In this document: in pieces, positions 23,394-38,350 of the stretch
Position numbering within the stretch: position 1 is the stretch's first letter
Layout: every line of letters begins with the position of its first letter
Assembly (NCBI GenBank): GCA_905331475.1
Contig: CAJNYU010003635.1
Coordinates: forward strand, 80,977 to 144,976
Origin: Rotaria socialis
Lineage: Eukaryota; Rotifera; Eurotatoria; Philodinida; Philodinidae
Length of the DNA: 64,000 bases
Reading direction: 5' to 3'
Position numbers and translations under genes: made by a program
Notes under the pieces: generated by a model
Seen by the model: only the letters and a program-made list of their open reading frames with translations
What the model was told of the DNA's origin: nothing
Database searches by the model: none

Positions 23394-26300
23394 TTACTTC
23401 ATTAAACTGACTAATTGACGATTCAGTTTATTGACTACGGGTGGACCAGAATAAGCTAAACTTGTATAAACTAAAACAAAGTAAAAACGATTAAAAAAAT
23501 TCGAAAAATAATAGATCTTTTCTATCAACAAGATTAACTCATTATATAACTATTTGATCAAAGTTGAAAACAAGCATTGAGCCTTCTGTTTTTCTATTGA
23601 TATTGAAAAGTCTATTGATTTTTGTTAACAAGAGTTCTGCCGATGTCGTATTCACCAATGAAAAGAAAATAAATCTCTTGATTATGGGTATTACTCAATC
23701 GTTCTTCTATCAAACGATGCATGTCGTCGTTCTTATGTTCAATAGAGGGAACTTTTATTGTAATATATTCGTTTTCGTTTCGTTTCTTTTCAAAATCAAT
23801 ATAATAATTCAATTAAATACGCACTGATAATTATATTCATGATATTCATTCAATATCGGATGCGTTTATGCTAGATTGAACTTTTCGGATTTAACAAAAA
23901 AAAGAAAAGAAACGAGTAACATGGAAATTTACTTTGTACAAGACTAGCGCCAGCTTTCATTCGTTCGACAATATCGTCTACTGTTTCGATACCGCCAACA
24001 CCAATTAAAGGAACTTGACCTACGAAATAAATTTTGAATATTTAAAAACAAAAAACAAGAAGTAAAACCTTGAGTATGCTGTCGAAATAAACGAAGAGTT
24101 TGCAGTGCTTTCTCTTTCAATGGCCTACCGCTTAATCCACCAGTTTCATTTCGATGTTCACTTTTTAATGTGTCCATTCGAGCTATTGTTGTATTTGAAA
24201 TGATTAAACCGTCGACTTTTGTATTTGACTGACGAATAATATTTGAAATTGATTTTATTTCGTTTTCATTGAGATCTGGTGCAATTTTAAGTAAAATCAA
24301 CGGTGTTCGTGCTGTTTGATCTTGCTCATCTTTACATGATATTTTATTGCAAACTTTTCGAATAGAAGTTAAAAGTTTTTTTAGTTCGTTTTCATTTTGT
24401 AAATCTCGTAAACCAGGTGTATTAGGACTTGAAATATTAATAACAAGATAATCAGCGAGACACCCAAATTGTTCAATACCTAATGTGTAATCTTGTTCAA
24501 CATCTGTTTTAGTATTTTTATTTCGGCCAATATTAACACCAATCAATATGTCTAGATTAGAAAATAATTGGATGTTAAAATGACTAACGAACAAAGTAAT
24601 CAAAGAAGAAAAAAAACGAGATTAATCCTTGGTAGACTCAACCTTGTGTTTCGCCTAATAAAAAATTCGGTCAATATTTCATTCTTTATCGCTCATGGTC
24701 TTACTTCTCTTATGCTTACACTCGATTAATTCATTCGTGTTAGTATGTTCATCATCAGACAATAGACAAGCAGTAGAATGCCCGACTTAATCTTCGTTCA
24801 AATTTTCTATACGGCATATGTACATAGGTATTAACTGAGTCGCATCATTCGTATCTTTTTCAATTGAACATCGCTTAAGATTTCTCTTGTTTTTTTCCTG
24901 CTACATCGTATTCAATATTTAAACTACTAGATATCGAATCCCTTGCTGACTGTTGCAGTCACATCTACACTTGATCGAATTCCTTTGTATTTTTTTTCTT
25001 CTCTCTATTCTTTTTGTGTCTGTTTCTTTTCTTCTTCTTTTTGTTTTTGATTCAACAAATATATACTTCCATACATACAATGACCACTTTCTTTCCTTTT
25101 TCCCCCTCTCCATCTCTCGCTCTCTCGCTTCTTCCTATTGCTCATTGTTCTAATCAACATATGTCCGTCTGTGTCTAATCTATTTCTTGTAAAGAGTCCA
25201 CACTCTCAAGATCCGCGCACACGTATGTATAAACTAATATTTTCAAAGAGTCTGTTGACAAATACATCTCAGGATATCATCGATGTCGTATTTAGTTGTA
25301 CAAAATCGAATTTCATCGCTTTCTAACAACGATATGTCTTCGTCAAGTGCCTACTCCTTACAATTGCCATTCTTGGGTACAATACCATTGGGAAGATCAC
25401 CACCAAATTTAGCTTCATTTCAAAAGCCTTTACGTGAACTTTATATACCTTACTATCGTCAACGACGTGAACGTCATCATGATGAACGTCGAATAATTAT
25501 ATCCGATCGTGATATATTAATATTTGAACCTGATGCGGTATCCAAAGGAAAACGTTCATTAATTTATGCAACTTTTGAATCAATTGTTGAGATACAAGCA
25601 TTAGAGTTATATCTTATGTTCAATCACACAGAAACTCATCACTACAAACGCGTACGTGCTGCATTTTTACCGATTGGTAAGTTCACATCACAGATACATA
25701 AATATGCATATTCAGGGCGTAACCAGGAATGTCTAGGAGGGCTCAACCTCCCTCCCCTACAATTTTTTTCTGGTAACGCCTCTAATGTATATGTATATTA
25801 ACTACTCAAGCATCATTTCTTTCTTTCTTTTATGACAACGAGTTACAACAGCTGGTTCTAAAGTGCTAGTTAGCCTTCAAAAAAAACAAACAGGACCATC
25901 TGATACATATTTCGTTTTCTGCTTTATTTTCTTTATCGGAAAGTTTTCGTTGTCTTTTGTCTTTCTCTCTCTCGATACTCTTCATTACGGTTAATATAAT
26001 TACAGAGATAGACTGTCAATAGAACGAGAAAGATTGAGAGACGAGTTTAGCTATGTTCATTAAATCTGCTATTTGTTCACGGAAGAATACATGTGTTTAT
26101 TTGTCGATCAGACAAGTTGACCTACTATTATTACATCATTTAAACAGAAATAATTACAGTCATAAATCTATTATTGACTTGTAATTTGATCTCTTATTAG
26201 TAAAAACTAGTTTAATAATTCATCAAAATTATTTTAGGTTGCGAACATCAAGAACGTTTTCGTTCTCTCTATTCAACGATTGATAAAACACAATTTAATC

Positions 26301-27701
26301 TTCTTTCAACTCCATCGTCGACATCTTGTCATCCTCCACTTTTATTATTTGTTATGAGAAAAAGTGGTACTACTGGTACCGGTTCTCTACTTGATTGTCA
26401 CGTTTTTGCTGTACGACGTGAATCGACTGCATTTGATTTATGCGATATGATACGAAAATTAATTATCAAACGAACAATGAGTCCTATATCATCAACACAA
26501 CAACAAGGACCACCGCCACCATTACAACCACCACCTTCACTTCCGCCACCATCATCATCATCATCAACAACAACAACAACAACATTATTACGTCTACGTG
26601 ATAATTCTAAAGATGGAACAGATCAGCGACGCACAAAATATCTTGATCGAGATAGGCCTATTTCAGCTATGGAACATCGTCAAGCTGATATACCAATAAA
26701 TATCGATATGAAAGTATGTTACAGATTATTTACAAGGTTTTATTAACAAAACAAAAGAACTATAGAATTTTATCATTTATCTCACCAGTAGTAGCCTTGA
26801 TTTAAGTAAATGCCTAATAAATGTTATTTTTCAAGGTGGCGACATAGGGACAGTAGATACTTTATATTAAAAAAAGAAAAAGTATCCTCAATGAATGAAG
26901 CAATTAATCGAATATAATATAAAATCTGTTCAGGTCCACGTAAAGATCGTATTCACAAAGTTTACATACGTAGAAACATTTGAATAAGAATGATATTTTG
27001 AATAAAAGATAAATTAAACATAAAATCTCTGACTTCCATTAGACGCCTCTTTTTCTGCTGAACAACGAAACTAATAGAACAAAAACTCAAAATTCATCGA
27101 GTTCATTAATATTTAAATTCTTTCCTCTAGACGAATCGTTCAATATCAAATATTAATTTACATGATGCTATAAATTTATCATCAAACGGTCTCACTAATC
27201 CATTATCATCAACTTCATTTCCTCTTAATAATAATGATAATAATCAACAAACAAATCCTTATCATGATCCATCTCAAGTATTAAATGCAGACAACGATAT
27301 TTATCGTATATCATCTTCACGTTCAACACCAGTACGTATGTTGTCAACAAAAACTCAACAGCAACAACAACGTCATTTTATCAAAGCATCTTCATCGTCA
27401 TCATCGATAGTGGTCGATGAATCCGATGAAGTTGTCAATGACTTAATGAATATTGTTGATGTTGAAAAACTCAAAACTATCGATACAAACGTGGTTCAAG
27501 TTCCTATAAAACGTCACGCATCATTTGATCATACATCATCATCGTCATCAAATGATCCCAATGGTAATACAATGAATAAAAAACGTTATCAACATCCTAA
27601 CAATAATAAAAAACGTTCTTTATTTGCCAATTCAATTCCATTACCAACAATAGTTTCAGCCAATAATACACCAGTAATATCACGAACAACAACTAATGTT
27701 G

Positions 27702-27737
<36 letters not shown>

Positions 27738-29642
27738 CAGCAACATCTATACTCGATAGTTATTTATTACGTCCGCAAGTTGTAATTAATCGTTATGGTG
27801 ACATAGGAAATTATGTACCAAAATTATTACGTGAAAATATAACAACAACAGCAAGCATGCGTTCATCGGACAGTAATGAAAATATTTTCTTTCGTGCAAC
27901 AAATGGACATATATTAAATGGTTTTCTTAATTTGGATTTTTCATCAAAATCACAAGTAAACACTAGAAATCCCAACCGTAATAATAATAACAATAATAGC
28001 AATGATAATAATTCTCATTATCAATCGTCACCATGTCTAAATGAAGAGGCTCAAGAACGAAGTGTACTATCAATTGTTAGACAATTGAAGACAAATCAAA
28101 CGTAAATTAAGAAAACAATTTTATGAAACAGAATCAGGAATTTCTTTTGTCTTCTTTTTAGAAAATTGAATAGCCATGAACGAGATTCTTCAATGCCAAA
28201 TCAAACAACTCGTATTGAAAATATTGAAAATAATCATTATGTTTCATCATGTCGAATCCCGCGTGCTCAAACTCAGTCTCAACAACCTACAAAACCAGTA
28301 CCAGCTGCTATGGGTGGTATTCAAGTGTTACCTTTTGCACCGCCTAGTTCTTATTCTTCTCAACGTCCCTTAAAAACCTCTTATTCATCATCATCAGCAA
28401 AGCCAAGACGTGTAGCTTCATTTACAATCTCTGATACAGAATTACCAATTGATTATAGACAATATTTACGTCATACTGATAAAGGCGCTCAGCTTTATGG
28501 TCAAGAAAAACAACAATCCTCAGAAACACTCGAACATTCACTCGGATATTTACCTTAATATTTTGTTTGTTTCTCGTTTTTTTTTCTGTTAATTTTTAGG
28601 AAGAAATTAGTGAATTTGAAATACTTACTATCTTTATTAGCATTGTTACGTTGACGATAGTCAATAAGTCGAGCACGTACTGCGTCATAACCATCATTGT
28701 TAAACCCATAGCTGAACAAAGAAAAATTAGACATGAACAGGAAATTCGTTAGCTGTGTTGTTTTGTTCATACCGATTTATGACCGCTCGATCTTCAGTAA
28801 GACGAAACACTCGAGGCTTTTCATTGCCCGGCTGTGGTTGTGGGGTTATTGTTCCTAAACGTAAAATAACTTCGAAATATATTCAAACAATTAAAATTCA
28901 CATACCAATTTCAATAAAGCCAAATCCAAATTTACCTAACCCATCAATGGCTTCGCCATTCTTATCGAAACCTGCTGCAAGACCAATGGGATTTTTGAAT
29001 TGACGATTCCATACGGTTGAATGCTAAAATTATATGTTCAGCTAAATAGTTTTCTTTTATTTTGAGTCGAAACTAATACAGAGAAAAAAAGAATTAATGC
29101 CAATAAGACTTCTAGGAATTTTAAAATTTTGTGTTCTTATTACGTACACGTATAAACTAATGAAAATAGATTAGAAAACATAATGCAAAAAAAGTCCATG
29201 AATGAAGCCTATCATTCGATAAAGACCCGTGATAGAACTTATGCATAAACTCGAATCTAATGCTGGTCGTCAACCGGAAGATAACAACTCTGCTTCGATT
29301 AATCTTTTTTTTCTCAATATTTTTCGACTTTAAAATGATTATTTTCAAACCAGAATAGGATCATCAATCGATTTCATTCGTGGAACAAGTCCATATTTAG
29401 CCATTTGAATTGATAAATTATGAACTTTTTCTGCGTCGATATATCGCAACGTTGGCATGATGTATTCTTCATAAAAACGTTCACTACCGAAATAGATGTT
29501 TGCACCAACAAAGACAAAACATCCAGCGAAGCATCCTTTTAATGAACTACGTAAACGCGCCTGGCAAAAAATATTATGGCATAATGCATGTGATTGATAT
29601 AGAAAATTTTCTACTGACTGATACAAAAAATCGTGGTACCAT
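23394..29642 (-). CDS. DHODH: Dihydroorotate dehydrogenase (mitochondrial, class 2)
   Basis: Eight exons (29625-29642, 29351-29560, 28906-29023, 28773-28854, 28629-28711, 24069-24551, 23933-24019, 23394-23470) join in frame to 385 residues (human 395). Features in order: a transmembrane segment ([16 protein letters not shown]), [19 protein letters not shown]-binding [19 protein letters not shown] and [43 protein letters not shown], the catalytic-Ser loop [45 protein letters not shown] and [12 protein letters not shown]. The enzyme oxidises dihydroorotate to orotate, passing electrons to ubiquinone in the inner mitochondrial membrane for pyrimidine synthesis. Intron 5 (24552-28628, 4077 bp) is phase 1 on both sides and contains an entire opposite-strand gene. 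The start follows an acceptor (ttttttcaag) directly. Confidence 0.93.
25283..28558 (+). CDS. PTB/PID-like domain protein nested in a DHODH intron
   Basis: Four exons (25283-25676, 26238-26713, 27131-28101, 28162-28558) join in frame to 745 residues. Roughly residues 50-240 resemble a phosphotyrosine-binding domain: [36 protein letters not shown], a central strand [10 protein letters not shown], and the terminal strand-helix [20 protein letters not shown], in the order of PTB 'CHVFRC...A..L...I' ends. The rest is low complexity: a proline run near 26505-26550, Gln (27707-27737), Ser, Thr and Asn tracts, and a tail with [23 protein letters not shown] proteins are cytoplasmic adaptors that bind NPxY-type peptides; the partner is unknown and I do not recognise the ortholog. 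An acceptor (catctcag) ends 11 nt before the first Met. A later Met at 25335 could also serve. Confidence 0.7.
25713..25783. repeat. Short palindromic MITE-like repeat in an intron
   Basis: Imperfect inverted ends CAGGGCGTAACCAG (left) and CTGGTAACGCCTC (right) enclose about 45 bp, including GGAGGGCTCAACCTCCCTCC, itself palindromic. Ends of the CAGGGGCGTAGCCAGG style are common on small non-autonomous DNA transposons of animals. It lies in intron 1 of the PTB-like gene. I see no clean target duplication. Confidence 0.5.
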
Positions 29643-29782
29643 CTTGAAAAAAGGATTTCATACAAAAATAAAGTAAAAAAATTTCGTTTTTATAGACAAA
29701 AACAAGATTTTATTAAGTTTTTTAAATACAAAAATAAATAGAAATATACATTGTTTGATTGATTTCTCATATAAAAATAGAA

Positions 29783-31931
29783 TTAAGTTGAAAGCAGAGA
29801 ATTTGATTTGTCTGTTCCATTATTTTCATCTTCACCAAAATAATAAGCTCCTTGTAAGTTGAGTAAACATTCAGCTGCTTTATGCAGTTCTTCAAATGTG
29901 TTTGGATCTATTTGCAATAAATTTATCATAATCGATTTGATCATTATCAAAAAAATTTACCTATCAGAGCAAGTTCAGCAGCATCACCATCAATTAAACG
30001 ACTATCAGGTATATGTAAATCTTCAAGTAGATTGTTCGATTCTGAAAGGAAAAAGAAACTTCAATGTAATTTTCATTATTCTTGATACAGATGTTATTTT
30101 ATTTCTTTTAAAATTATTCTAATCAAGGCTGCACAGACACCTTTGAAGAAACAAGATCATTTTATTCTGCTTTTCATTAGCACTCTACACATTTCTTAAA
30201 CGATTCACACAATTTTAGAACCTGAACCTCGATGGCATCTACGTTCGAAAGGCTATATACTCTTTCTCGATATTAATTCTACGTACCATCTATTGGAGAA
30301 GTTGATATTTCACCTAAACAAAAAACAACACAATTATTCCTTTTATATTCTAACTTCTGGCATAAACGTACATTCTTCTACTTGATGATTATCGTCATCG
30401 ATAATTAATACTTGATTAATTAATTTATCTATAAAATATTTTTTTTGTAGAAACTCCTAAACTTTAAAATCTATAAAGTCTACTTTGTTCTTCAAGCGCT
30501 GCGCTATCAATCGTCCAATTCTTTTGATCAGTTTCTTTATTTTGTTGATGTCGATTAGTTTTAAAATGCTTCATTAAATTACTATATGATTTAAATTTTA
30601 ATTCACATATATTACAAGTATACGGACGAGTATCAGCATGAAGGCGTACGTGTCGGCGTATATTGCGTATAGACCAACACCGGCAATTACACAAACTACA
30701 CGTATAACTAAAAATAAAACAATTGATATTCATCAAGTTAACAGTTTTACCAACCTTATCGAATTATCTTGTTCATGTCGACTTTTACGAATAGTAATTT
30801 GGTCGTTTGGCACTGTTTCAATTTGTGGAATTGCAACAGGAGTAGGCGAAGGTACACGAATAATTGGTATTGGTGTGACTAATGGTTTATTTCTTTGTAC
30901 AGAACTTGTAATTTTTCCATTAGTTATTGTTGTGCAACGAGAAGATGAAATTTTCATAGCTCGTTTTAAGTGCGACAAACGCTTTCCATGTTGATATAAT
31001 GCACTCGAAGAACAAAATTTTCGTTGACATAGGTTACACCAAAACTGATTTGGATTCTATTAATAGTTAAATAAAAATATATTCTTTCACTCGAAATATT
31101 TCAATAAACCAAACGAACAGAATTTAATCTACGTAATTGAAAGCATTTTTCTTATGAAAGATAAGGCTGTTTCGAATAAATGGAAGATAGATATGTATAG
31201 TAATGATTGCAACTGAACCATATCGTTACCTTGTACTAAAGAGTACACAGTTACGATCGAAACTTTTTTTCGTCTACCATAAAACGAAGTGATTAATCTT
31301 CCGTGTGTTCGATTCAAATCAAGTCTTTCACTACTACATGACCAGGCGGCTTGTAATGAGCAATTTTTGATTTAAATATGTGAATCTTTAAAGTATCCAT
31401 CATGTATAATTTGCATGAGAAAAAGACAATCTGCTCATTCAAATAGAAATTCAAACTCAGAGAACTTTTATAATAGCTTTTCAAAAACGTAAAGTGTTCT
31501 TTTTCTCTTGAAATTAAACTACCTTCATTGTATTTTTCGATAAGAAAAAGTGATTTATGTTGAGAGCTATGATTTATAAGTGCACTACATGAATTGTAAA
31601 TATTCTTAGTATTCGAGGAGTCTCGTTGAGAGACGTTTAATTTTGTCTGCATAAATGCAAATTTATTTGCTGTACAATTGTTAACTTGGTTAGATAAAAT
31701 ACGCAAACAAAAAAATTCTTCAATACTAATGAGATGTAGTGGTCGTATAAATATTGAATAGCAAGTTACTGATATTGATGCAACGTAGAAATAATAACTC
31801 AATCAAAATATGACCTTTTGGTACAGATTTATTTGCATGTATCCATATATACCAACCAAAATGTACATCGCACTCATTTTAGGCATTGATAGTGTGGTGT
31901 ATTTATCAAATTGAAGTTTACTCACATTCAT
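29783..31931 (-). CDS. C2H2 zinc-finger protein
   Basis: Seven exons (31926-31931, 30755-31056, 30484-30707, 30372-30428, 30287-30313, 29961-30041, 29783-29907) join in frame to 273 residues. A first finger-like unit, FWCNLCQRKFCSSSALYQHG, follows the two-residue first exon; then a basic Ser/Thr/Pro linker; then YTCSLCNCRCWSIRNIRRHV and YTCNICELKFKSYSNLMKHF, two typical C2H2 fingers near residues 104-155 with a linker (RLHADTRPYT) like the classic TGEKPY type. The C-terminal third is acidic (LIIDDDNHQVEEC, NNLLEDLHIPD), as in activation regions. Likely a nuclear DNA-binding factor; target and orthology unknown. Intron 1 is long (31057-31925). The start codon follows an AG directly (aaatcag). 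The stop is 140 bp upstream of the DHODH start on the same strand. Confidence 0.8.
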
Positions 31932-32307
31932 CTGATTTGTTATTTACTGAAAATCAGCTTTTGCTGGTGAAATCAAAGTCTGCAAAAATTGTAATGAAAC
32001 AAACAAATAAAAGCTTTTATTTTAATACTTACTGTATTCATATTGTATTGAACTGATTGATCATTTTTTTTTCATAGAACTCGTTTCTGAAGAAAAAGAT
32101 TTTTTATCTTATAAGCTAGTTTTTATTAAGTTGAATAGTTTTTTTTGTTTATTTGTGTTTTTTTATTAATAGAAAAAACAACCTAGTACGTATGAAAGAC
32201 GCAGAACAACAAAAACCAAAACAGTTCGTTTGCCTACACGAGAAATCAAACGGGAAAAGTCATTCAAAAAAACAACATAAACAACAAACTAACTAACTAA
32301 TGCTTGA

Positions 32308-32738
32308 TTACTCCAATTTAGCAAGGATATCAGCTTCTTTGAAAAGGAAATATTCCTTGTCTTCTAATTCAACTTTAGTGCCACCATATTCTGGTAATAA
32401 GACTTTATCACCAACTTGAACACTGACTGGAACATGAGTACCATCCTAAAAATAGAAATCACATTCAAAATTTTCACGGCGAAAAGCAAAAAATAATATA
32501 GATCGTATACCTTTTGTTTAAGACCTTTACCAACGGCAACAACAGTAGCATTAAGTACTTTGCCTAGTGCTTTTTCTGGAACATGAATTCCACCTTTGGT
32601 TACTTTTTCGGCAGCAAACCGTTGCACAAGTACCCGGTCGAATAATGGAATAATCGTTTTTAATACTTTAGCCTAATTTAATAAGAAAATAAACAAATTA
32701 GAACTTTCTTAAAACGTATTTCATATCATTCTTACCAT
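32308..32738 (-). CDS. HSPE1: 10 kDa heat shock protein, mitochondrial (chaperonin 10)
   Basis: Three exons (32736-32738, 32511-32672, 32308-32445) encode 100 residues (human 102). Exon 1 supplies only the ATG. The protein shows the Cpn10 order: PLFDRVLVQRFAAEKVTKGG with the mobile loop (EKVTKGGIHVPEKA), NATVVAVGKG, VSVQVGDKVLLPEYGGTKVE and KEYFLFKEADILAKLE. It is the heptameric lid of the mitochondrial HSP60 chamber. It is transcribed divergently from HSP60, 293 bp away, the arrangement also found in vertebrates and other animals. Confidence 0.96.
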
Positions 32739-35462
<2,724 letters not shown>

Positions 35463-35575
35463 AGCAAGCAATGAATGTTCAAATAGCGATATAGGACCTT
35501 TTTGTTATAACTGTTTTTTCTTTGTTTTTTTTTTTATTTTTCTGTCGGCCGTTGTGCTTCTCTTAGGCAATGAAA

Positions 35576-35581
35576 AATAAA
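35576..35581 (+). terminator. Candidate HSP60 polyadenylation signal
   Basis: An AATAAA lies 114 bp after the HSP60 stop codon, following a T-rich stretch. Confidence 0.5.
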
Positions 35582-35839
35582 ACCATGAATACTGATGACA
35601 GTGACTAAGGTAGAAAAACAAATACATTAAAGGACATCGAGCTCTATACACAAAGTCGAAACTATGGCTTTCTATTCTTTTGGAACTTTTTCTTAATTAG
35701 TCTGGAAATAAAATTGGTGATCACAAGGAAAAGTTGTAAATAGAAAGGAAGCCTATGACAAATTGATGAATTGAAACACGAAAAATATAGTTAGCAGTAT
35801 AAAAACAAAGATCATAAGCACCCAAATAAGCTCATAAAA

Positions 35840-38350
35840 ATGCGTCGTCGTACTGCGAAGTGTCGCGTTGTTAGAGTAAAAAATCTTCAACGAAATCATC
35901 GACATCACAGAGTAAGTCGTTTCAATGGACTGACTTTAGACTTTCCCCACCATGTAAAGAGCATATGTATATCGAAGATAGCGATAACAATAATATTCTA
36001 GTTTGTTAATTTTCATCGATAAAAATTATTCGAACTTTAATGAATCGATATTCTCCGTTCAACAATGACTTCGTTACATTGAAACCATTCAGTAGAAACT
36101 TCGCTCTTTATATATTCACGCTAAGCTATTTATGGAATAGTTCATGAGGAAAAAATACAGCTTTGCCTTAGATTCATCACTTCGGAAGATTACACGCTAA
36201 TGTTTCAGTCAATCTTCAATATAAGTGAAAAATTGAATTGTTATTCTTGCATCATTCAATTACGTAGGTACGACAACTATTAAGCATAAACGAAAAGTCA
36301 CCGAATCCAACAAGAACTCCAGCAGTTTGGAATACAGCTTCTCTCGTAGAGGATGTCGATTCATTACCGGTAACACCTAATTTGTCGCTTGGAGCACGGA
36401 AGCACTTGCCAAGTAGAACATCAATCATATGTGTTTCTCAAACGGAATGTCTGTCAACGAATACTGATACGATTGGTATCAATTTTCAAAATGAATCTTG
36501 GCAACATTCGAATTCGAACAGTACATATAATAGTGTGAGCAACTCAATGATCTCCTTCAATAGATTCGATCATGTAATTCTTAATTATTTTTTTGAATAC
36601 AATTTGTTTTCTTTTTCTCTTTAGAATGTGCTTAACAATGCAAATCCTCTCAAGTATGCTCATTTGAAAAAGGTTCGATTCTAGTAAGCTCATTACCATA
36701 TAATAAAGTTCGAATATTTTTAAGAGCATCTCATCCCGAAGTGATTTTGATTCTGTCAATTCAAAACAAAACCCAATAGAGACGAAAAATTCTCCAGATA
36801 ACTTCTATAAAAGAACCAATGCTTTGTATGCATCAATAGCCTATCATAATCCTAATGATTCCACAATATATACCACCGATCGCGAGAAAGAAAAAAACAA
36901 AAGAAAACGACGTCGTCGCGGAGCGTGTTGGTTTTGTTGTTGTACACCATGTTGCTGTTTATTTACCGCCATACTCTTAAGTCTAGTTTTTGCCAGTGTA
37001 GCAGCATTGATTGTAATGCTCATTGTATCACAGACAAATCGTGCTATATCAACGAGTACGACAATTTGTTTTCTTGAAATTTTAACGTTCTTTTTCTTTT
37101 TGTCATGAACAGCAGCAACCACCTCGACAAGTAGCACTACGAGTACGTATGCAAATATTTCATAAAAACAAAATTTAATTTGCGCATAACTTTATCCTTT
37201 AGCTACAACAACAACAACATCAGCAACTACAACAACATCAACGACAACAACTTCCACAAGCACTACCACATCGTCCACAAGTTCAACATCAACATCAAGC
37301 AGTACCTCATCGTCTACAAGTTCAACTTCGACAACAAGCAGCACGGCATCATCAACAAGTTCAACATCAACTACTGCTGCATCATCAACATCGAGTACAA
37401 GCGCAGTGACAACTAGCATAACAACTACTTCCGTTACGAGTAAGTAGCTTTTTAAAAGTATATCTAATGTTGATCACCTTCTGATTCTGGTCAGTACTAA
37501 TAGTATAGAATAAGTCTTTTAGAATTGTTCTAAAACTATTCTCTCTCAATTTTTTCTTTAACGAACGTCAATTTATGTCATTGATTCTCTCGCAAAACAA
37601 TGTAATATACAGACGATCTCTGAAGATACATAAAAGATGTTATTACTGATAGAAAAAACTCCCCTTCATGAAAATTATTAAAAATAAAAATCTAAATGAA
37701 TATGAGATCTATGTGAAATTAAACGTCTACATTACCATCTTTAGCCGTAACAACTACTTCAAGGGTAACAACTGCCAGTAAGTATTTATCATGTACCATT
37801 GACATTCTGTTTTACGTGGTTCTTTTGTATTGTTTAAGCAATTACTTCTAATATATGTACTTCGGGATGGAAAGGTGCTACTATACTTTACCATTGTGAT
37901 AGTTGTCCTGATATAATGCCTTATGCACAATATAAATATACTTATACGGCTATTTCGAATCGAACGCGTATAGCATTCGCATTTCGTGAGGATTCTGGAT
38001 GCTTCGCACTTGATACTATGTCGGTAAAAAGTGTGTCGGCACCAAGTATTGAACTGATTGCAAACAATGGTTTTGAAACAGGTAACTTAGCATCGTGGAC
38101 TTATTGTAATCCGAATGGTGCATCTAGTGCTGGTGCAGTGATGTCAAACGCAGATAATTTGCTATGTATAAGCGCTATTCTTCAAGCTCAATCAGGAAAC
38201 TATTTTTATTACGATGGAGCAGTGACGAATTGTGATTATTTATTTCAAACATTTGCAACAACTGTTGGTGAAACATATACTATTTCCTATTGGTTATTCA
38301 ATGAAGGTACTTATTCAGCAAGCAGTGCTGATGTGATAATCAGTATCTAA
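35840..38350 (+). CDS. Mucin-like single-pass membrane protein with a C-terminal globular domain
   Basis: Eight exons (35840-35911, 36268-36573, 36625-36672, 36725-37055, 37113-37142, 37203-37439, 37745-37777, 37839-38350) join in frame to 522 residues. There is no signal peptide. A basic and Ser/Asn-rich cytoplasmic part (about 220 residues) ends in EKNKRKRRRRGACWFCCCTP, with Cys residues suited to palmitoylation, then a hydrophobic anchor LLSLVFASVAALIVMLIV. Outside come about 110 Thr/Ser residues (O-glycosylation stalk), then a domain beginning ICTSGWKGATILYHCDSCPD and containing RIAFAFREDSGCFALDTMSV and NNGFETGNLASWTYC, the last resembling carbohydrate-binding-module-like beta sandwiches. 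Similar Thr-rich proteins are, to my knowledge, numerous in bdelloid gene sets. Ligand unknown. Introns 4-7 are all phase 1. The first two exons are the least certain. Confidence 0.7.

Noticed and set aside
31314-31802. 162-codon open frame on the minus strand
   Set aside because: It lies wholly inside the long first intron of the zinc-finger gene, whose exons join in frame across it, and shows no domain.
36664-36690. GGTTCGATTCTAG resembling a tRNA B box
   Set aside because: No matching TPsiC stem, acceptor stem or A box upstream; the site fits the donor side of an intron in the mucin-like gene.
37192-37419. Val/Asp-rich open frame antisense to the Thr/Ser exon
   Set aside because: Mirror of ACA/TCA repeats of the mucin-like gene; no independent support.
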